The notes under the pieces were generated by a model, which did not search any database, was not told the DNA's origin, and saw nothing but the letters and a program-made list of their open reading frames with translations. 64,000 bases of DNA, from positions 1-64,000 of the forward strand of contig JAJZIR010000013.1 in NCBI GenBank assembly GCA_021810505.1, read 5' to 3'. Position numbers and translations under genes: made by a program. The DNA is from a bacterium (GTDB lineage Bacteria; Deinococcota; Deinococci; Deinococcales; Deinococcaceae). Of the stretch, positions 19,748-26,812 are shown in pieces; the first letter of the stretch is position 1, and each line of letters starts with the position of its first letter.

Positions 19748-21718
19748 ATGTGGCCGATTTGGAGCCAGGGCCCGTCGATCGCCAGCGACCTGTCCAGGGA
19801 ATTCCTGCTCACCGATGGCCGGGGGGGTTACTACCTACACAGCCTCTGCACCCAGCCTACTCGCAAGTACCACGGGCGGGTGTTCAGTTGGGAACCGCCG
19901 CTCGGCCGGCTGCTGGACTGGATCCAACCTCTAGAGACCCTGGTAGTCGGCGCGCACCGCTGCCGGCTCTACCGGATAGAGTCTTCCCCGGGTCGGCTAG
20001 AAGGTGAGCTGGGTTGCCTGCAGCGCGCCGGGACCGAGGGGCTATTGCCCTTCTGGGACTACCTGGCCGCTGGGGCTTGGCTGGGCCGGAGCCTGGCCAT
20101 GGACCGCTCTGGTCGGCTGGTCTACTCCTACCAGCTCCAGACCGACTGCCCGGTCCGCTTGGAGCTGGAGGCTCTGATCACCCGCCGGGACCCGCATCAG
20201 GTGCTCGCCTCTCCCCCGCAGCTGGTCTCCTCGGGGGCCGGGGAAGATCTGACCGTGCTGGGAGTTGGGCTGGGCTTGCACTGGACCCTGCCGCCGGGAG
20301 TGTACCTGCGCCCGCCGGTCCGGCCAGCTCGACCTCAGCTGCTCTACCTGCGCCGTGAGGCCGAGAGAGGAGAGCCTTCCAGGGACCTAGTCGGCCGCTT
20401 GGACCTGGGTAGCGCCGAGTTTCCTGCCGGCCAGCATCGCTTCTTCCTAACCGTCGGAGCGGCCGAGGCGGATCCGGCTCTTCCGGAGGAGTTGGTGGAG
20501 GCCGAGGTAGCCAGGAGGAGATCGCTGCTGCAGCGGGCTGCTCCTCTGGCCCCTTGCCGGGACGATAGCTGGGCACACCTGGTCCTGATGGCGGACAACT
20601 TCCTCGCCCGGAGGGGAGGGGAGCAGCACACCATCCTGGCCGGCTTCCCTTGGTTTGCCGATTGGGGGCGCGACGCGATGCTCGCCCTCCCCGGCCTGCT
20701 GCTAGAGACTGGCCGCGCGGCTCTGGCTCGCTCGGTTCTCTCCAGCTACGCCACCCATCTGCGCAACGGCCTGCTGCCCAATCACTTTCTGGACGATGGC
20801 TCGGGGGCCAGCTACCACAGCGCCGACGCTGCGCTGTGGATGGTGCAGGCGGTTTGGGCCTGTTGGGAGGCCGACCGCGACCGGCCGTGGCTGGAGGAGA
20901 TGCTGCCTACCCTCTCGGCGGCCATGGACCGGCACGCGGCCGGTACCGACTACGGTATCGCGGCCGACCCAGCCGATGGCCTGCTGCGCGCGGGGGCAAC
21001 CGGCTGGCAGCTGACCTGGATGGACGTCAAGGTCGCCGACTGGGTGGTAACCCCCCGACGCGGCAAGCCGGTGGAGATCTGTGGGTTGTGGATCTCGGCC
21101 CTGCGCGCGCTCGGCCGCATGCAAGGCGTTCTGGGTCAGCCCCAGCACCTGGCCGAGTTGGCCGATCTGGCGGCCCACTCCTTCGCGCGCTTCTGGAACC
21201 CGGAACGCCGTTATCTCTTCGACGTCCTGCCGGGCTCCGAGCCCGGTGTGCCGGATGGCCGAGTTCGCCCTAACGCCATCGTAGCTCTGTCCCTCCCCGG
21301 CGTCCCGCTGGACCGGAGCCTCCGCGCGGCCTGCCTCTACACCGCTGCGCGCGAGCTGCTCACCCCTTTGGGACTGCGCACTTTGTCGCCGCTCGACTCG
21401 GGCTATCAAGCCCATTACCAGGGCCCGCGGGTCCGGCGCGACCTAGCCTACCACCAGGGAACGGTCTGGCCTTGGCTGATCGGCCCCCTGGTCTCCTTGG
21501 CACTGGACTTGGGAGAGGTGAGCCTGGCCAGGAACGCCTTGACCGGCTTGGAGGCCCACCTCGGAGACGCCGGTGTGGGGGGTGTCTCCGAGGTGGGTTC
21601 GGCCGCCGATCTCCGCCCAGACGGTTGCCCCTTCCAGGCTTGGAGCGTGGCAGAACTGCTGCGCGCCAAGAACCGGCTGGGCCGGTTTGACGCTGCTAGG
21701 GCGGTCCGGCTAGAGTGA
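19748..21718 (+). CDS. Glycogen debranching enzyme (amylo-alpha-1,6-glucosidase)
   Basis: The 656-residue protein has the archaeal/bacterial GDE two-domain layout. The N-terminal beta-rich domain (about 15-250) begins with S-R-E-F-L-L-T-D-G-R-G-G-Y. The C-terminal (alpha/alpha)6 GH133-like domain (about 275-640) contains A-G-F-P-W-F-A-D-W-G-R-D-A-M, L-T-W-M-D-V-K and Y-H-Q-G-T-V-W-P-W-L, where the acidic residues act as acid and base. It removes alpha-1,6 branches of glycogen or trehalose-linked glucans in the cytoplasm. No other glycogen gene is nearby. The stop overlaps the next gene (NrtR-like) by 4 bp. Confidence 0.93.
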   Translation: MWPIWSQGPSIASDLSREFLLTDGRGGYYLHSLCTQPTRKYHGRVFSWEPPLGRLLDWIQPLETLVVGAHRCRLYRIESSPGRLEGELGCLQRAGTEGLLPFWDYLAAGAWLGRSLAMDRSGRLVYSYQLQTDCPVRLELEALITRRDPHQVLASPPQLVSSGAGEDLTVLGVGLGLHWTLPPGVYLRPPVRPARPQLLYLRREAERGEPSRDLVGRLDLGSAEFPAGQHRFFLTVGAAEADPALPEELVEAEVARRRSLLQRAAPLAPCRDDSWAHLVLMADNFLARRGGEQHTILAGFPWFADWGRDAMLALPGLLLETGRAALARSVLSSYATHLRNGLLPNHFLDDGSGASYHSADAALWMVQAVWACWEADRDRPWLEEMLPTLSAAMDRHAAGTDYGIAADPADGLLRAGATGWQLTWMDVKVADWVVTPRRGKPVEICGLWISALRALGRMQGVLGQPQHLAELADLAAHSFARFWNPERRYLFDVLPGSEPGVPDGRVRPNAIVALSLPGVPLDRSLRAACLYTAARELLTPLGLRTLSPLDSGYQAHYQGPRVRRDLAYHQGTVWPWLIGPLVSLALDLGEVSLARNALTGLEAHLGDAGVGGVSEVGSAADLRPDGCPFQAWSVAELLRAKNRLGRFDAARAVRLE

Positions 21719-22395
21719 GGGCCGTGGACGTCTTGACCCTACCGGGCCGGGCCGTTCGGGTTGGTCTAGCCGTGGACGTGGCAGCCTTCGCGATCGGCAG
21801 CGGGCGGCTCAAGATCCTGCTGGTGCGCCGCGGCGTGGCTCCTCACTTCGATGCCTGGGCTCTGCCCGGCGGCTTCGTCCGAGCCGAGGAGACCTTGGAG
21901 CAAGCCGCTCTCCGGGAACTGCGCTCAGAGACGGCGATGGATCTGGGCTCCAGCCACCTGGAGCAGCTGCGCGCTTTCGATGACCCCGGCCGCGATCCCA
22001 GGGGGCGGGTGATCAGCGTGGCGCACCTGGCGGTGCTAGCCGGCGGTCTGCCGGCGGTGCACGGCGGGGACGCAGTGACCCAGGCGATCTGGCACGATGC
22101 CCACGCCCTGCCGCCGCTGGCTTTCGACCACTTGCGCATCGCCGAACACGCCCTGCACCGCCTGCGCATCCGCCTGGAGTACGCTCAGCTGGCTTTCGAA
22201 TTCCTACCCCCTAGCTTCACCCTGCCTGAGCTGCAGGCGGTGTATGAGGCGGTGCTCAACCGCCCCTTGGACAAGCGCAACTTCCGCAAGCGGCTGCTCG
22301 GTCAGAGCTTTCTGGAGCCGTTGGCTGAGCGGCGCAGCGGTCCCGGCCGGCCGGCTCGGCTCTACCGGCCGGCCGGCCAACCCCCCGACCTCTGA
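21715..22395 (+). CDS. NUDIX-fold transcriptional regulator, NrtR-like
   Basis: This 226-residue protein starts at GTG. Residues 15-145 form a NUDIX domain. The box from Gly53 keeps G-x5-E-x7-R-E, but has Ser71 in place of the first catalytic Glu and Ala74 in place of the Gly, so hydrolysis is probably lost. Residues 150-226 form a winged helix with L-P-E-L-Q-A-V-Y-E-A-V-L and D-K-R-N-F-R-K-R-L, the NrtR DNA-binding signature. NrtR proteins sense ADP-ribose and repress NAD synthesis genes. No NAD gene lies next to it; it overlaps the debranching enzyme, so here it may control sugar or pentose use. Confidence 0.78.
   Translation: MRAVDVLTLPGRAVRVGLAVDVAAFAIGSGRLKILLVRRGVAPHFDAWALPGGFVRAEETLEQAALRELRSETAMDLGSSHLEQLRAFDDPGRDPRGRVISVAHLAVLAGGLPAVHGGDAVTQAIWHDAHALPPLAFDHLRIAEHALHRLRIRLEYAQLAFEFLPPSFTLPELQAVYEAVLNRPLDKRNFRKRLLGQSFLEPLAERRSGPGRPARLYRPAGQPPDL
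22343..22376. repeat. Two identical 12-bp CCGGCC-type palindromes in the nrtR 3' end
   Basis: CCGGCCGGCCGG occurs at 22343-22354 and 22365-22376, separated by 10 nt. Each copy is self-complementary, so they can also pair as a long stem at the end of the coding sequence. They encode Gly/Pro/Arg/Ala residues; a regulatory role is unproven. Confidence 0.5.
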
Positions 22396-22730
22396 TGGCC
22401 GACCCTCAGTTCGAGGCGGTCCAGCTGCAGGTCGTGGTGCGTTCCGGGCAGCTGCAGAACGCTAGCGTCCTGCTCAGAGCCGGCTCGGGCGAGCTGGCTC
22501 TGCTGGAACTGACTCGCCGCGGAGTGGTGCTCAGGGGGACAGAGCCCTCGTTGCCTCTGGCCCTGAACGCCCTGGCCTTCGTGACCGACGTAGCGACCCG
22601 GTTGGAGGAGCCCGCCCCCGGCGCGGTCCAGCTGCAGGTGGACGGCCGGCTGCAGCGGAGGTTGACTCGCTACGGGCCCACCCTGAAGCGGGTTCAGGAA
22701 TGGCTGGACCGCTACGCTGAGGGCCTCTGA
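22395..22730 (+). CDS. Conserved-looking hypothetical protein, 111 aa
   Basis: I do not recognise this protein. The ATG overlaps the nrtR stop by one base, so it is probably translated with it. The sequence looks like an alternating beta/alpha domain: V-Q-L-Q-V-V-V-R and A-S-V-L-L-R strands, an L-A-L-L-E-L-T-R-R-G-V-V-L-R segment, then an amphipathic helix near the C-terminus (L-K-R-V-Q-E-W-L-D-R-Y-A). No signal peptide or membrane segment is present. Codon use matches its neighbours. Position between nrtR and ebfC gives no functional hint. Confidence 0.6.
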   Translation: MADPQFEAVQLQVVVRSGQLQNASVLLRAGSGELALLELTRRGVVLRGTEPSLPLALNALAFVTDVATRLEEPAPGAVQLQVDGRLQRRLTRYGPTLKRVQEWLDRYAEGL

Positions 22731-22750
22731 GCGCTAAACTGGGGGGACCT

Positions 22751-23050
22751 ATGGACATGAAAAAATTGATGAAGCAGATGCAGCGCGCTCAGACGGCGGC
22801 AGCCGAGGTCCAGGACCGCCTAGCCCAGCTATCGGTCGAAGGGCAGGCCAGCGGCCTGGTCCGGGTGACCATGAGCGGCCAGGGCAAGATCGTGTCGCTC
22901 TCCATCGACCCTGCGGCGGTGGATCCCTCGGACCCGGAGACCCTGGAGGACCTGCTCTTGGTGGCCATCCGCGAAGCCGAAGCGAAGGCTGAAGCCCTGC
23001 AGCAGCAGGAGACTCAGCGCAGCCTGGGCTCGCTGACCGGCCTGATCTGA
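22751..23050 (+). CDS. YbaB/EbfC nucleoid-associated protein
   Basis: The 99-residue protein starts M-D-M-K-K-L-M-K-Q-M-Q-R-A-Q and has the tweezer-like YbaB/EbfC fold: a long first helix, a strand G-L-V-R-V-T-M-S-G-Q-G-K-I-V-S-L-S-I-D-P, and a final helix over E-D-L-L-L-V-A-I-R-E-A. It binds DNA as a dimer. A GGGGGGA ribosome site lies upstream, and TAAACT (22735-22740) is a plausible -10 for a very short leader. recR follows after 3 bp, the common ebfC-recR pair. Confidence 0.92.
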   Translation: MDMKKLMKQMQRAQTAAAEVQDRLAQLSVEGQASGLVRVTMSGQGKIVSLSIDPAAVDPSDPETLEDLLLVAIREAEAKAEALQQQETQRSLGSLTGLI

Positions 23051-23053
23051 GCC

Positions 23054-23647
23054 GTGGGGACTCCGTCCAGCCTGGCCCAACTGATCCGCGAGCTCTCCCG
23101 GCTCCCGGGGATCGGACCCAAATCGGCGCAGCGCCTGGCCTACTATCTCTTCGGTCAGCCCGAACAGGAGGTGGCTCGCTTGGCCGAGGTGTTGCTGGCG
23201 GCCAAGCGGGACCTGCACGACTGCCCGCGCTGCTTCGGGGTGACCGACCGGGAGCTGTGCGAGATCTGCTCTGACCCGCAGCGCGACGCTGCCCAGATCT
23301 GCGTGGTCGAGGAACCCGGGGACGTTCTGGCCATCGAGCGCTCCGGGGAATATCGCGGGCTCTACCACGTCTTGCGCGGGGTGATCAGCCCGATGCGCGG
23401 TGTGGGGCCCGGCTCGCTGCGCATCGCCGCCCTACTCGAGCGGGTCGTTCCGGGGGTGGAGGTGATCTTGGCCACGAGCACCACGGTCGAGGGGGAGGCG
23501 ACCAGCTTGTACCTGCAGCAGGAGCTGGTCCCCCTGGGGGCCCGGGTCTCTAGGATCGCCTACGGCCTGCCCGTGGGCGGGGCGCTGGAGTACGCTGACG
23601 AGGTGACCCTAGGCCGGGCCCTGGCTGGGCGCCAGGTGGTGAGCTGA
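23054..23647 (+). CDS. recR: Recombination protein RecR
   Basis: The 197-residue protein (GTG start) has a helix-hairpin-helix L-P-G-I-G-P-K-S-A-Q-R near 18-28. A four-Cys zinc finger follows, C-x2-C-x8-C-x2-C (C-P-R-C ... C-E-I-C). A Toprim domain (I-C-V-V-E-E-P-G-D-V-L-A-I-E) and a Walker-B-like end (G-L-P-V-G-G-A-L-E-Y-A-D) complete it. RecR forms a clamp with RecO/RecF to load RecA at ssDNA gaps. Its stop overlaps the ATG of the first roadblock gene by one base. Confidence 0.97.
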   Translation: MGTPSSLAQLIRELSRLPGIGPKSAQRLAYYLFGQPEQEVARLAEVLLAAKRDLHDCPRCFGVTDRELCEICSDPQRDAAQICVVEEPGDVLAIERSGEYRGLYHVLRGVISPMRGVGPGSLRIAALLERVVPGVEVILATSTTVEGEATSLYLQQELVPLGARVSRIAYGLPVGGALEYADEVTLGRALAGRQVVS

Positions 23648-23994
23648 TGGATCAGATCCTCTCGGAGCTGCTGGCCCGGGTCGACGGCGCCAGAGCGGCT
23701 GCAGTCGGTAGCAGGGATGGCCTGCTGGTCGAGCAGTGGCCTCAGGGGGGCGACCTCGCTGCCCTGGTAGCCGAGCAGGCCGGCCTGCTGCAGGCGGCCG
23801 GCGCGGCCAGGCACCGCCTGGGCGGGGAACTCACCGAGCTGATCCTCCAAGACGCTGCCCAGGTCACTTTCCTGAGGCCGATCGGCGCCCAGCTCTTCTT
23901 GCTGGTCTTGCTGGGCCTACCCGGCAATTTGGGGCAACTGCGCTGGTTCGCTCCCCGGGCCGCCGAACGGCTGGCCCAGCTGGTACAGCTTTGA
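23647..23994 (+). CDS. Roadblock/LC7-like protein 1
   Basis: This 115-residue protein starts at the ATG overlapping recR. The pattern is a helix (I-L-S-E-L-L-A-R-V), a strand with A-A-V-G-S-R-D-G-L-L-V-E, a long helix, then V-T-F-L-R-P-I and L-F-L-L-V-L-L strands. This is the roadblock/LC7 layout seen in MglB-type regulators of small GTPases. It is the first of three similar small genes in tandem. No cognate GTPase (MglA) is in the window. Assignment is from fold pattern, not strong motifs. Confidence 0.65.
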   Translation: MDQILSELLARVDGARAAAVGSRDGLLVEQWPQGGDLAALVAEQAGLLQAAGAARHRLGGELTELILQDAAQVTFLRPIGAQLFLLVLLGLPGNLGQLRWFAPRAAERLAQLVQL

Positions 23995-24359
23995 AAGCGG
24001 CCCTGGAGGCCCTGGCCGCCTTGCCCGGCGCTGGGGGAGTGGTCCTGGTCTCCGACGAGGGCCTGATCCTGGGATCAGCCTCTAAGAGCCCAGAAGGGGC
24101 GGCCGGCCTCGAGCTGGTGGCGGCCGAGCTGGCAGCGCTCAGCTGCCGCTTGTCCCCCTTGCTCTCCGAGTTGGGCGAGGAGCCGCTGCTGCGTTACACT
24201 GCCGGCAGCCGCAGCCACGAGCTGCTGGCCCTGCGCCTCGCGGGAGCCACCCTGGTTCTATGGGTGGAGCGCGGCCGGGACGAGCGCCTGGCTCAGATCG
24301 AGCTGGCCCGGCGCGCCGATGATGTGGAACGCTGGCTGGCTCAGCTGGCCGAGAGCTGA
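23991..24359 (+). CDS. Roadblock/LC7-like protein 2 (TTG start)
   Basis: A TTG at 23991 overlaps the stop of the preceding gene and opens a 122-residue frame; the long open frame upstream of it is antiparallel coding noise from recR and gene 1. The sequence begins K-A-A-L-E-A-L-A-A-L-P-G-A-G-G-V-V-L-V-S-D-E-G-L-I-L-G, a clear roadblock first helix and strand pair. It ends in an amphipathic helix (D-E-R-L-A-Q-I-E-L-A-R-R). It probably pairs with its neighbours as a heteromeric GTPase regulator; this is inference. Confidence 0.68.
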   Translation: MKAALEALAALPGAGGVVLVSDEGLILGSASKSPEGAAGLELVAAELAALSCRLSPLLSELGEEPLLRYTAGSRSHELLALRLAGATLVLWVERGRDERLAQIELARRADDVERWLAQLAES

Positions 24360-24379
24360 GGCGAGCGAATGGGGGAGAC

Positions 24380-24739
24380 GTGGATCTGAGAGACCTGTTG
24401 CGGGAGATCCTGGAGATCAAAGGGATCGTGGCTTTGGCCCTGTTCGGCCGTGACGGGAAGCTGGCCGAGTCATTGGGCCAGCCCGGCGCGATCGATCTGG
24501 GTTTCGTCGGCAGCACCGTGGTCTCGAGCGTGCTCGCCGCCGAGTCGCTGCTGGCTACCCTGGGGCAGGGTCGGCTGAGCCATATGCTGCTGGATTACGA
24601 ACAGGGACCGCTGCTGCTCTCGGCGCTAGGTTCCTATGTGCTGGTCACCGCGCTCGACTCCGACCAGTCGCTCGGCCGGGTGCGCTTTCAGATCCGCAGG
24701 TACTTGCCCCAGCTGCAGGCCGCTCTGCCCCAAGGCTGA
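24380..24739 (+). CDS. Roadblock/LC7-like protein 3
   Basis: This 119-residue protein starts at GTG after a GGGGGAGA ribosome site, 20 bp downstream of the second copy. It has the best roadblock pattern of the three: L-R-E-I-L-E-I-K-G-I-V-A-L-A-L-F-G-R-D-G-K-L-A-E-S, a central helix, L-L-D-Y-E-Q-G-P-L-L-L-S-A-L and Y-V-L-V-T-A-L-D. The three proteins differ clearly from each other, so the array is old, not a recent duplication. Confidence 0.7.
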   Translation: MDLRDLLREILEIKGIVALALFGRDGKLAESLGQPGAIDLGFVGSTVVSSVLAAESLLATLGQGRLSHMLLDYEQGPLLLSALGSYVLVTALDSDQSLGRVRFQIRRYLPQLQAALPQG

Positions 24740-24754
24740 ACTGAAGCGCGCAGC

Positions 24755-25450
24755 TCAGGGCTCGAAGCTATCTTGGAAGGCGTAGCGGTCGCTGCGGACC
24801 CAATAGTTAGCGTAGGAGAGCCGCACCTCTCCCAGGTAGGTGGTGCGCCGGAGCAGGAAGGCGGCAGTGCCCAGGGGTACCCTGAGCAGCTCGGATTCCT
24901 CGCCGCGCAGGTTGACCGCCTCCAGGCTCTGATCCACCCTGGTCGGGCTGAGCCCCATCTTCTCGACGAGCACCTCGTGGATCGACTCAGCTCCTAGGTC
25001 TTGGTGGAGCAGCCCACCAGCCAGCTCGAAGTGCAGGTAGCGCTTCTCGATCAGCAGGGGCTCGCTGTCGGCTATCCGCAGCCGGTGCAGGAACAGCGTG
25101 GGGGTGCCTGGCCTGCTCTGCATCACGATGGCGATCTCCGGGGTAGCGTCGATGACCCGGGCCTGCAGGATGCGATTCTGGGTCTCGCTGGCCCTGGTCC
25201 ACTCCCGGAACGGCCGGACTTTGAAGTTTCCCTGGCGAAAGCGCTTGCCGGTGGGAAAAGTTCCGGCCCCCTGGATACGGTAGACGTACCCCTCCCGCTC
25301 CAGCTCGTCGATTGCTCGCCGGGCGGTCATCCGCGAGACCTCAAATTCGCGGGCCAACTGCGGCTCGCTAGGGAGGGGCAGCCCTTCTGGGTAATGGCTG
25401 CTGAGCAGGCGCTCCTTGAGCGTGGACTTGATCAGCGGGTACTTGGCCAC
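24755..25450 (-). CDS. GntR family regulator, HutC/UTRA type
   Basis: The 231-residue protein (GTG start after a GGAGG site) has an N-terminal winged helix (about 5-65: L-P-S-E-P-Q-L-A-R-E-F-E-V-S-R-M-T-A-R-R-A-I-D-E-L-E-R-E-G). A UTRA ligand-binding domain (about 90-225) follows, with E-P-L-L-I-E-K-R-Y-L-H and L-L-R-R-T-T-Y. UTRA regulators sense small metabolites such as urocanate or sugar phosphates. No catabolic operon is adjacent, so the target is unknown. A palindrome at 25487-25503 in its own upstream region suggests autoregulation. Confidence 0.9.
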   Translation of the reverse strand: MAKYPLIKSTLKERLLSSHYPEGLPLPSEPQLAREFEVSRMTARRAIDELEREGYVYRIQGAGTFPTGKRFRQGNFKVRPFREWTRASETQNRILQARVIDATPEIAIVMQSRPGTPTLFLHRLRIADSEPLLIEKRYLHFELAGGLLHQDLGAESIHEVLVEKMGLSPTRVDQSLEAVNLRGEESELLRVPLGTAAFLLRRTTYLGEVRLSYANYWVRSDRYAFQDSFEP

Positions 25451-25486
25451 GGGGTCCTCCAGGGCTCCAACCAGGTGCGGCTACTT

Positions 25487-25503
25487 AGTGTGATGTAGAC
25501 ACT
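25487..25503. promoter_or_regulatory. Inverted repeat AGTGT-n7-ACACT, candidate GntR operator
   Basis: Perfect 5-bp arms with a 7-nt centre lie 37 bp upstream of the gntR start. An outer CTT/AAG pair offset by 2 nt extends the symmetry. GntR/HutC proteins often bind short palindromes of this size in their own promoters. Confidence 0.45.
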
Positions 25504-25539
25504 CTAAGCAGTTGGATTCTACACCCGCTGCGCCCAGGG

Positions 25540-26562
25540 TCACCCCCCGATGTGGGACATCTCGACTTTAGGCTCCCTGCCGGCCTGCTCACCGCGCAGC
25601 TCGGAGTAACGGTCGGCGCGGCCCTGCCAGATCTCCTGGATCCGTTTCCGCAACGCTCCGTCCTCCCAGCCATCCCGCAGCGGGCCGCGCAGGTCCTGCC
25701 CCGCCGCCGCGAACAGGCAAGTGTAGAGCTCGCCGGCAGCCGACAGCCTAGCCCGGTTGCAGCTCCCGCAGAAAGGCTGGGTGACCGAGCTGATCAGGCC
25801 GATCTCCACCCCATCCGGCGAGCGGTAGCGGGTGGCCACCTCTCCGGGCTGCGCCGGAGGTATCTCCTGGAGCGGTAGCAGCCGTTTCAGCCGCGCGAGG
25901 AGTTCCGCCGAGGGCACCACCGCCTCCATGTTCCAGCCGTTGCTGTTGCCGACGTCCATGAACTCGATGAAGCGCAGGGAGTGGCGGCCGCCGAAGCGGG
26001 CCAGCAACGGCTCGATCTGATCCTCGTTGACGCCGCGCTGCACCACTACGTTGATCTTGATCGGAAGTCCGACCGCTTCAGCGGCCGCGATGCCCTCCAG
26101 AACCGCCTCCGGCCCCAAGCCCAGCCCGTTCATTCGCCCGAAGACCTGGGGATTCAGGGCGTCCAGGCTCACCGTGACCCGCTTGAGACCGGCGGCTCGC
26201 AGCGCTTCAGCCTGGCGGCTCAGCAGCAACCCGTTGGTGGTCATCGCGATATCCTCGATGCCCGGCGTCGCGCTCAGCAGCGCGACCAGCTTGGGCAGTT
26301 GCCGCCTCAGCAAGGGCTCCCCCCCGGTCAGCCGCAGCTTTCTGACCCCCAGAGAGGCGAAGATACCGGCCAAGCGGGCGATCTCCTCGAAGCTGAGGAG
26401 TTCGGCCTGGGGCAGGAAGGGGAAGTCGGCACCGAAGACCTCCCTGGGCATGCAGTAGGTGCAGCGCAGGTTGCAGCGGTCAGTCACCGAAATCCGCAGG
26501 TCACGGATTCCCCGCCCGAGCAGATCTTCGGGGCCTAGGCGCTGCCTTGGGGTCTGCGCCAC
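25540..26562 (-). CDS. moaA: GTP 3',8-cyclase MoaA
   Basis: The 340-residue radical-SAM enzyme has C-N-L-R-C-T-Y-C-M (Cys30, Cys34, Cys37) for the SAM cluster and a C-terminal C-G-S-C-N-R-A-R-L-S...C site for the second 4Fe-4S cluster. A G-G-E-P-L-L-R-R segment lies between them. It catalyses the first step of molybdopterin synthesis (GTP to cyclic 3',8-dihydro-GTP). The start is GTG, one base after the stop of a 76-aa gene of unknown function, suggesting co-translation. The frame ends in a tail without the usual C-terminal double glycine. No other moa gene is in the window. Confidence 0.94.
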   Translation of the reverse strand: MAQTPRQRLGPEDLLGRGIRDLRISVTDRCNLRCTYCMPREVFGADFPFLPQAELLSFEEIARLAGIFASLGVRKLRLTGGEPLLRRQLPKLVALLSATPGIEDIAMTTNGLLLSRQAEALRAAGLKRVTVSLDALNPQVFGRMNGLGLGPEAVLEGIAAAEAVGLPIKINVVVQRGVNEDQIEPLLARFGGRHSLRFIEFMDVGNSNGWNMEAVVPSAELLARLKRLLPLQEIPPAQPGEVATRYRSPDGVEIGLISSVTQPFCGSCNRARLSAAGELYTCLFAAAGQDLRGPLRDGWEDGALRKRIQEIWQGRADRYSELRGEQAGREPKVEMSHIGG

Positions 26563-26563
26563 C

Positions 26564-26794
26564 TCAGGCGCGGGCCGTCGGGACCGGCCAGTCGGGTTCC
26601 TCGGAAGCGGCCTGCCCGGCCTGCGCGCCGAACAGCCAGGCGAGTTTGAGCATGAACAGCAGCTGCGCGGTGTCCCGCTCGTCCATGGCCTTGGCGACGT
26701 GTTCGGCGAGGCCTTCCGGCAGATAGAAATTTTCCAGCTGATCCCAGTACTGCTCGCGCAGCCGGTGCATCAGCGCTTCAAAATCGCCGTTCAT
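26564..26794 (-). CDS. Small hypothetical protein upstream of moaA, 76 aa
   Basis: I do not recognise this protein. It is predicted as a small helical, acidic protein: D-F-E-A-L-M-H-R-L-R-E-Q-Y-W-D-Q-L-E-N-F, then L-P-E-G-L-A-E-H-V-A-K-A-M-D-E and L-L-F-M-L-K-L-A-W-L-F-G, followed by a disordered tail. It has no signal peptide or cysteine. TAGAAT ends 6 nt before the ATG, so the transcript is probably leaderless and continues into moaA one base later. The tight spacing makes a link with molybdenum cofactor synthesis or its regulation plausible but unproven. Confidence 0.6.
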   Translation of the reverse strand: MNGDFEALMHRLREQYWDQLENFYLPEGLAEHVAKAMDERDTAQLLFMLKLAWLFGAQAGQAASEEPDWPVPTARA

Positions 26795-26807
26795 CTAGAA
26801 ATTCTAG
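26795..26807 (-). promoter_or_regulatory. Palindrome CTAGAA-a-TTCTAG containing the TAGAAT -10 box
   Basis: The 13-bp near-perfect palindrome spans 26795-26807. On the minus strand TAGAAT (complement of 26801-26806) ends 6 nt before ATG 26794. It may be only a promoter, or an operator as well. Confidence 0.45.
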
Positions 26808-26812
26808 CACGC

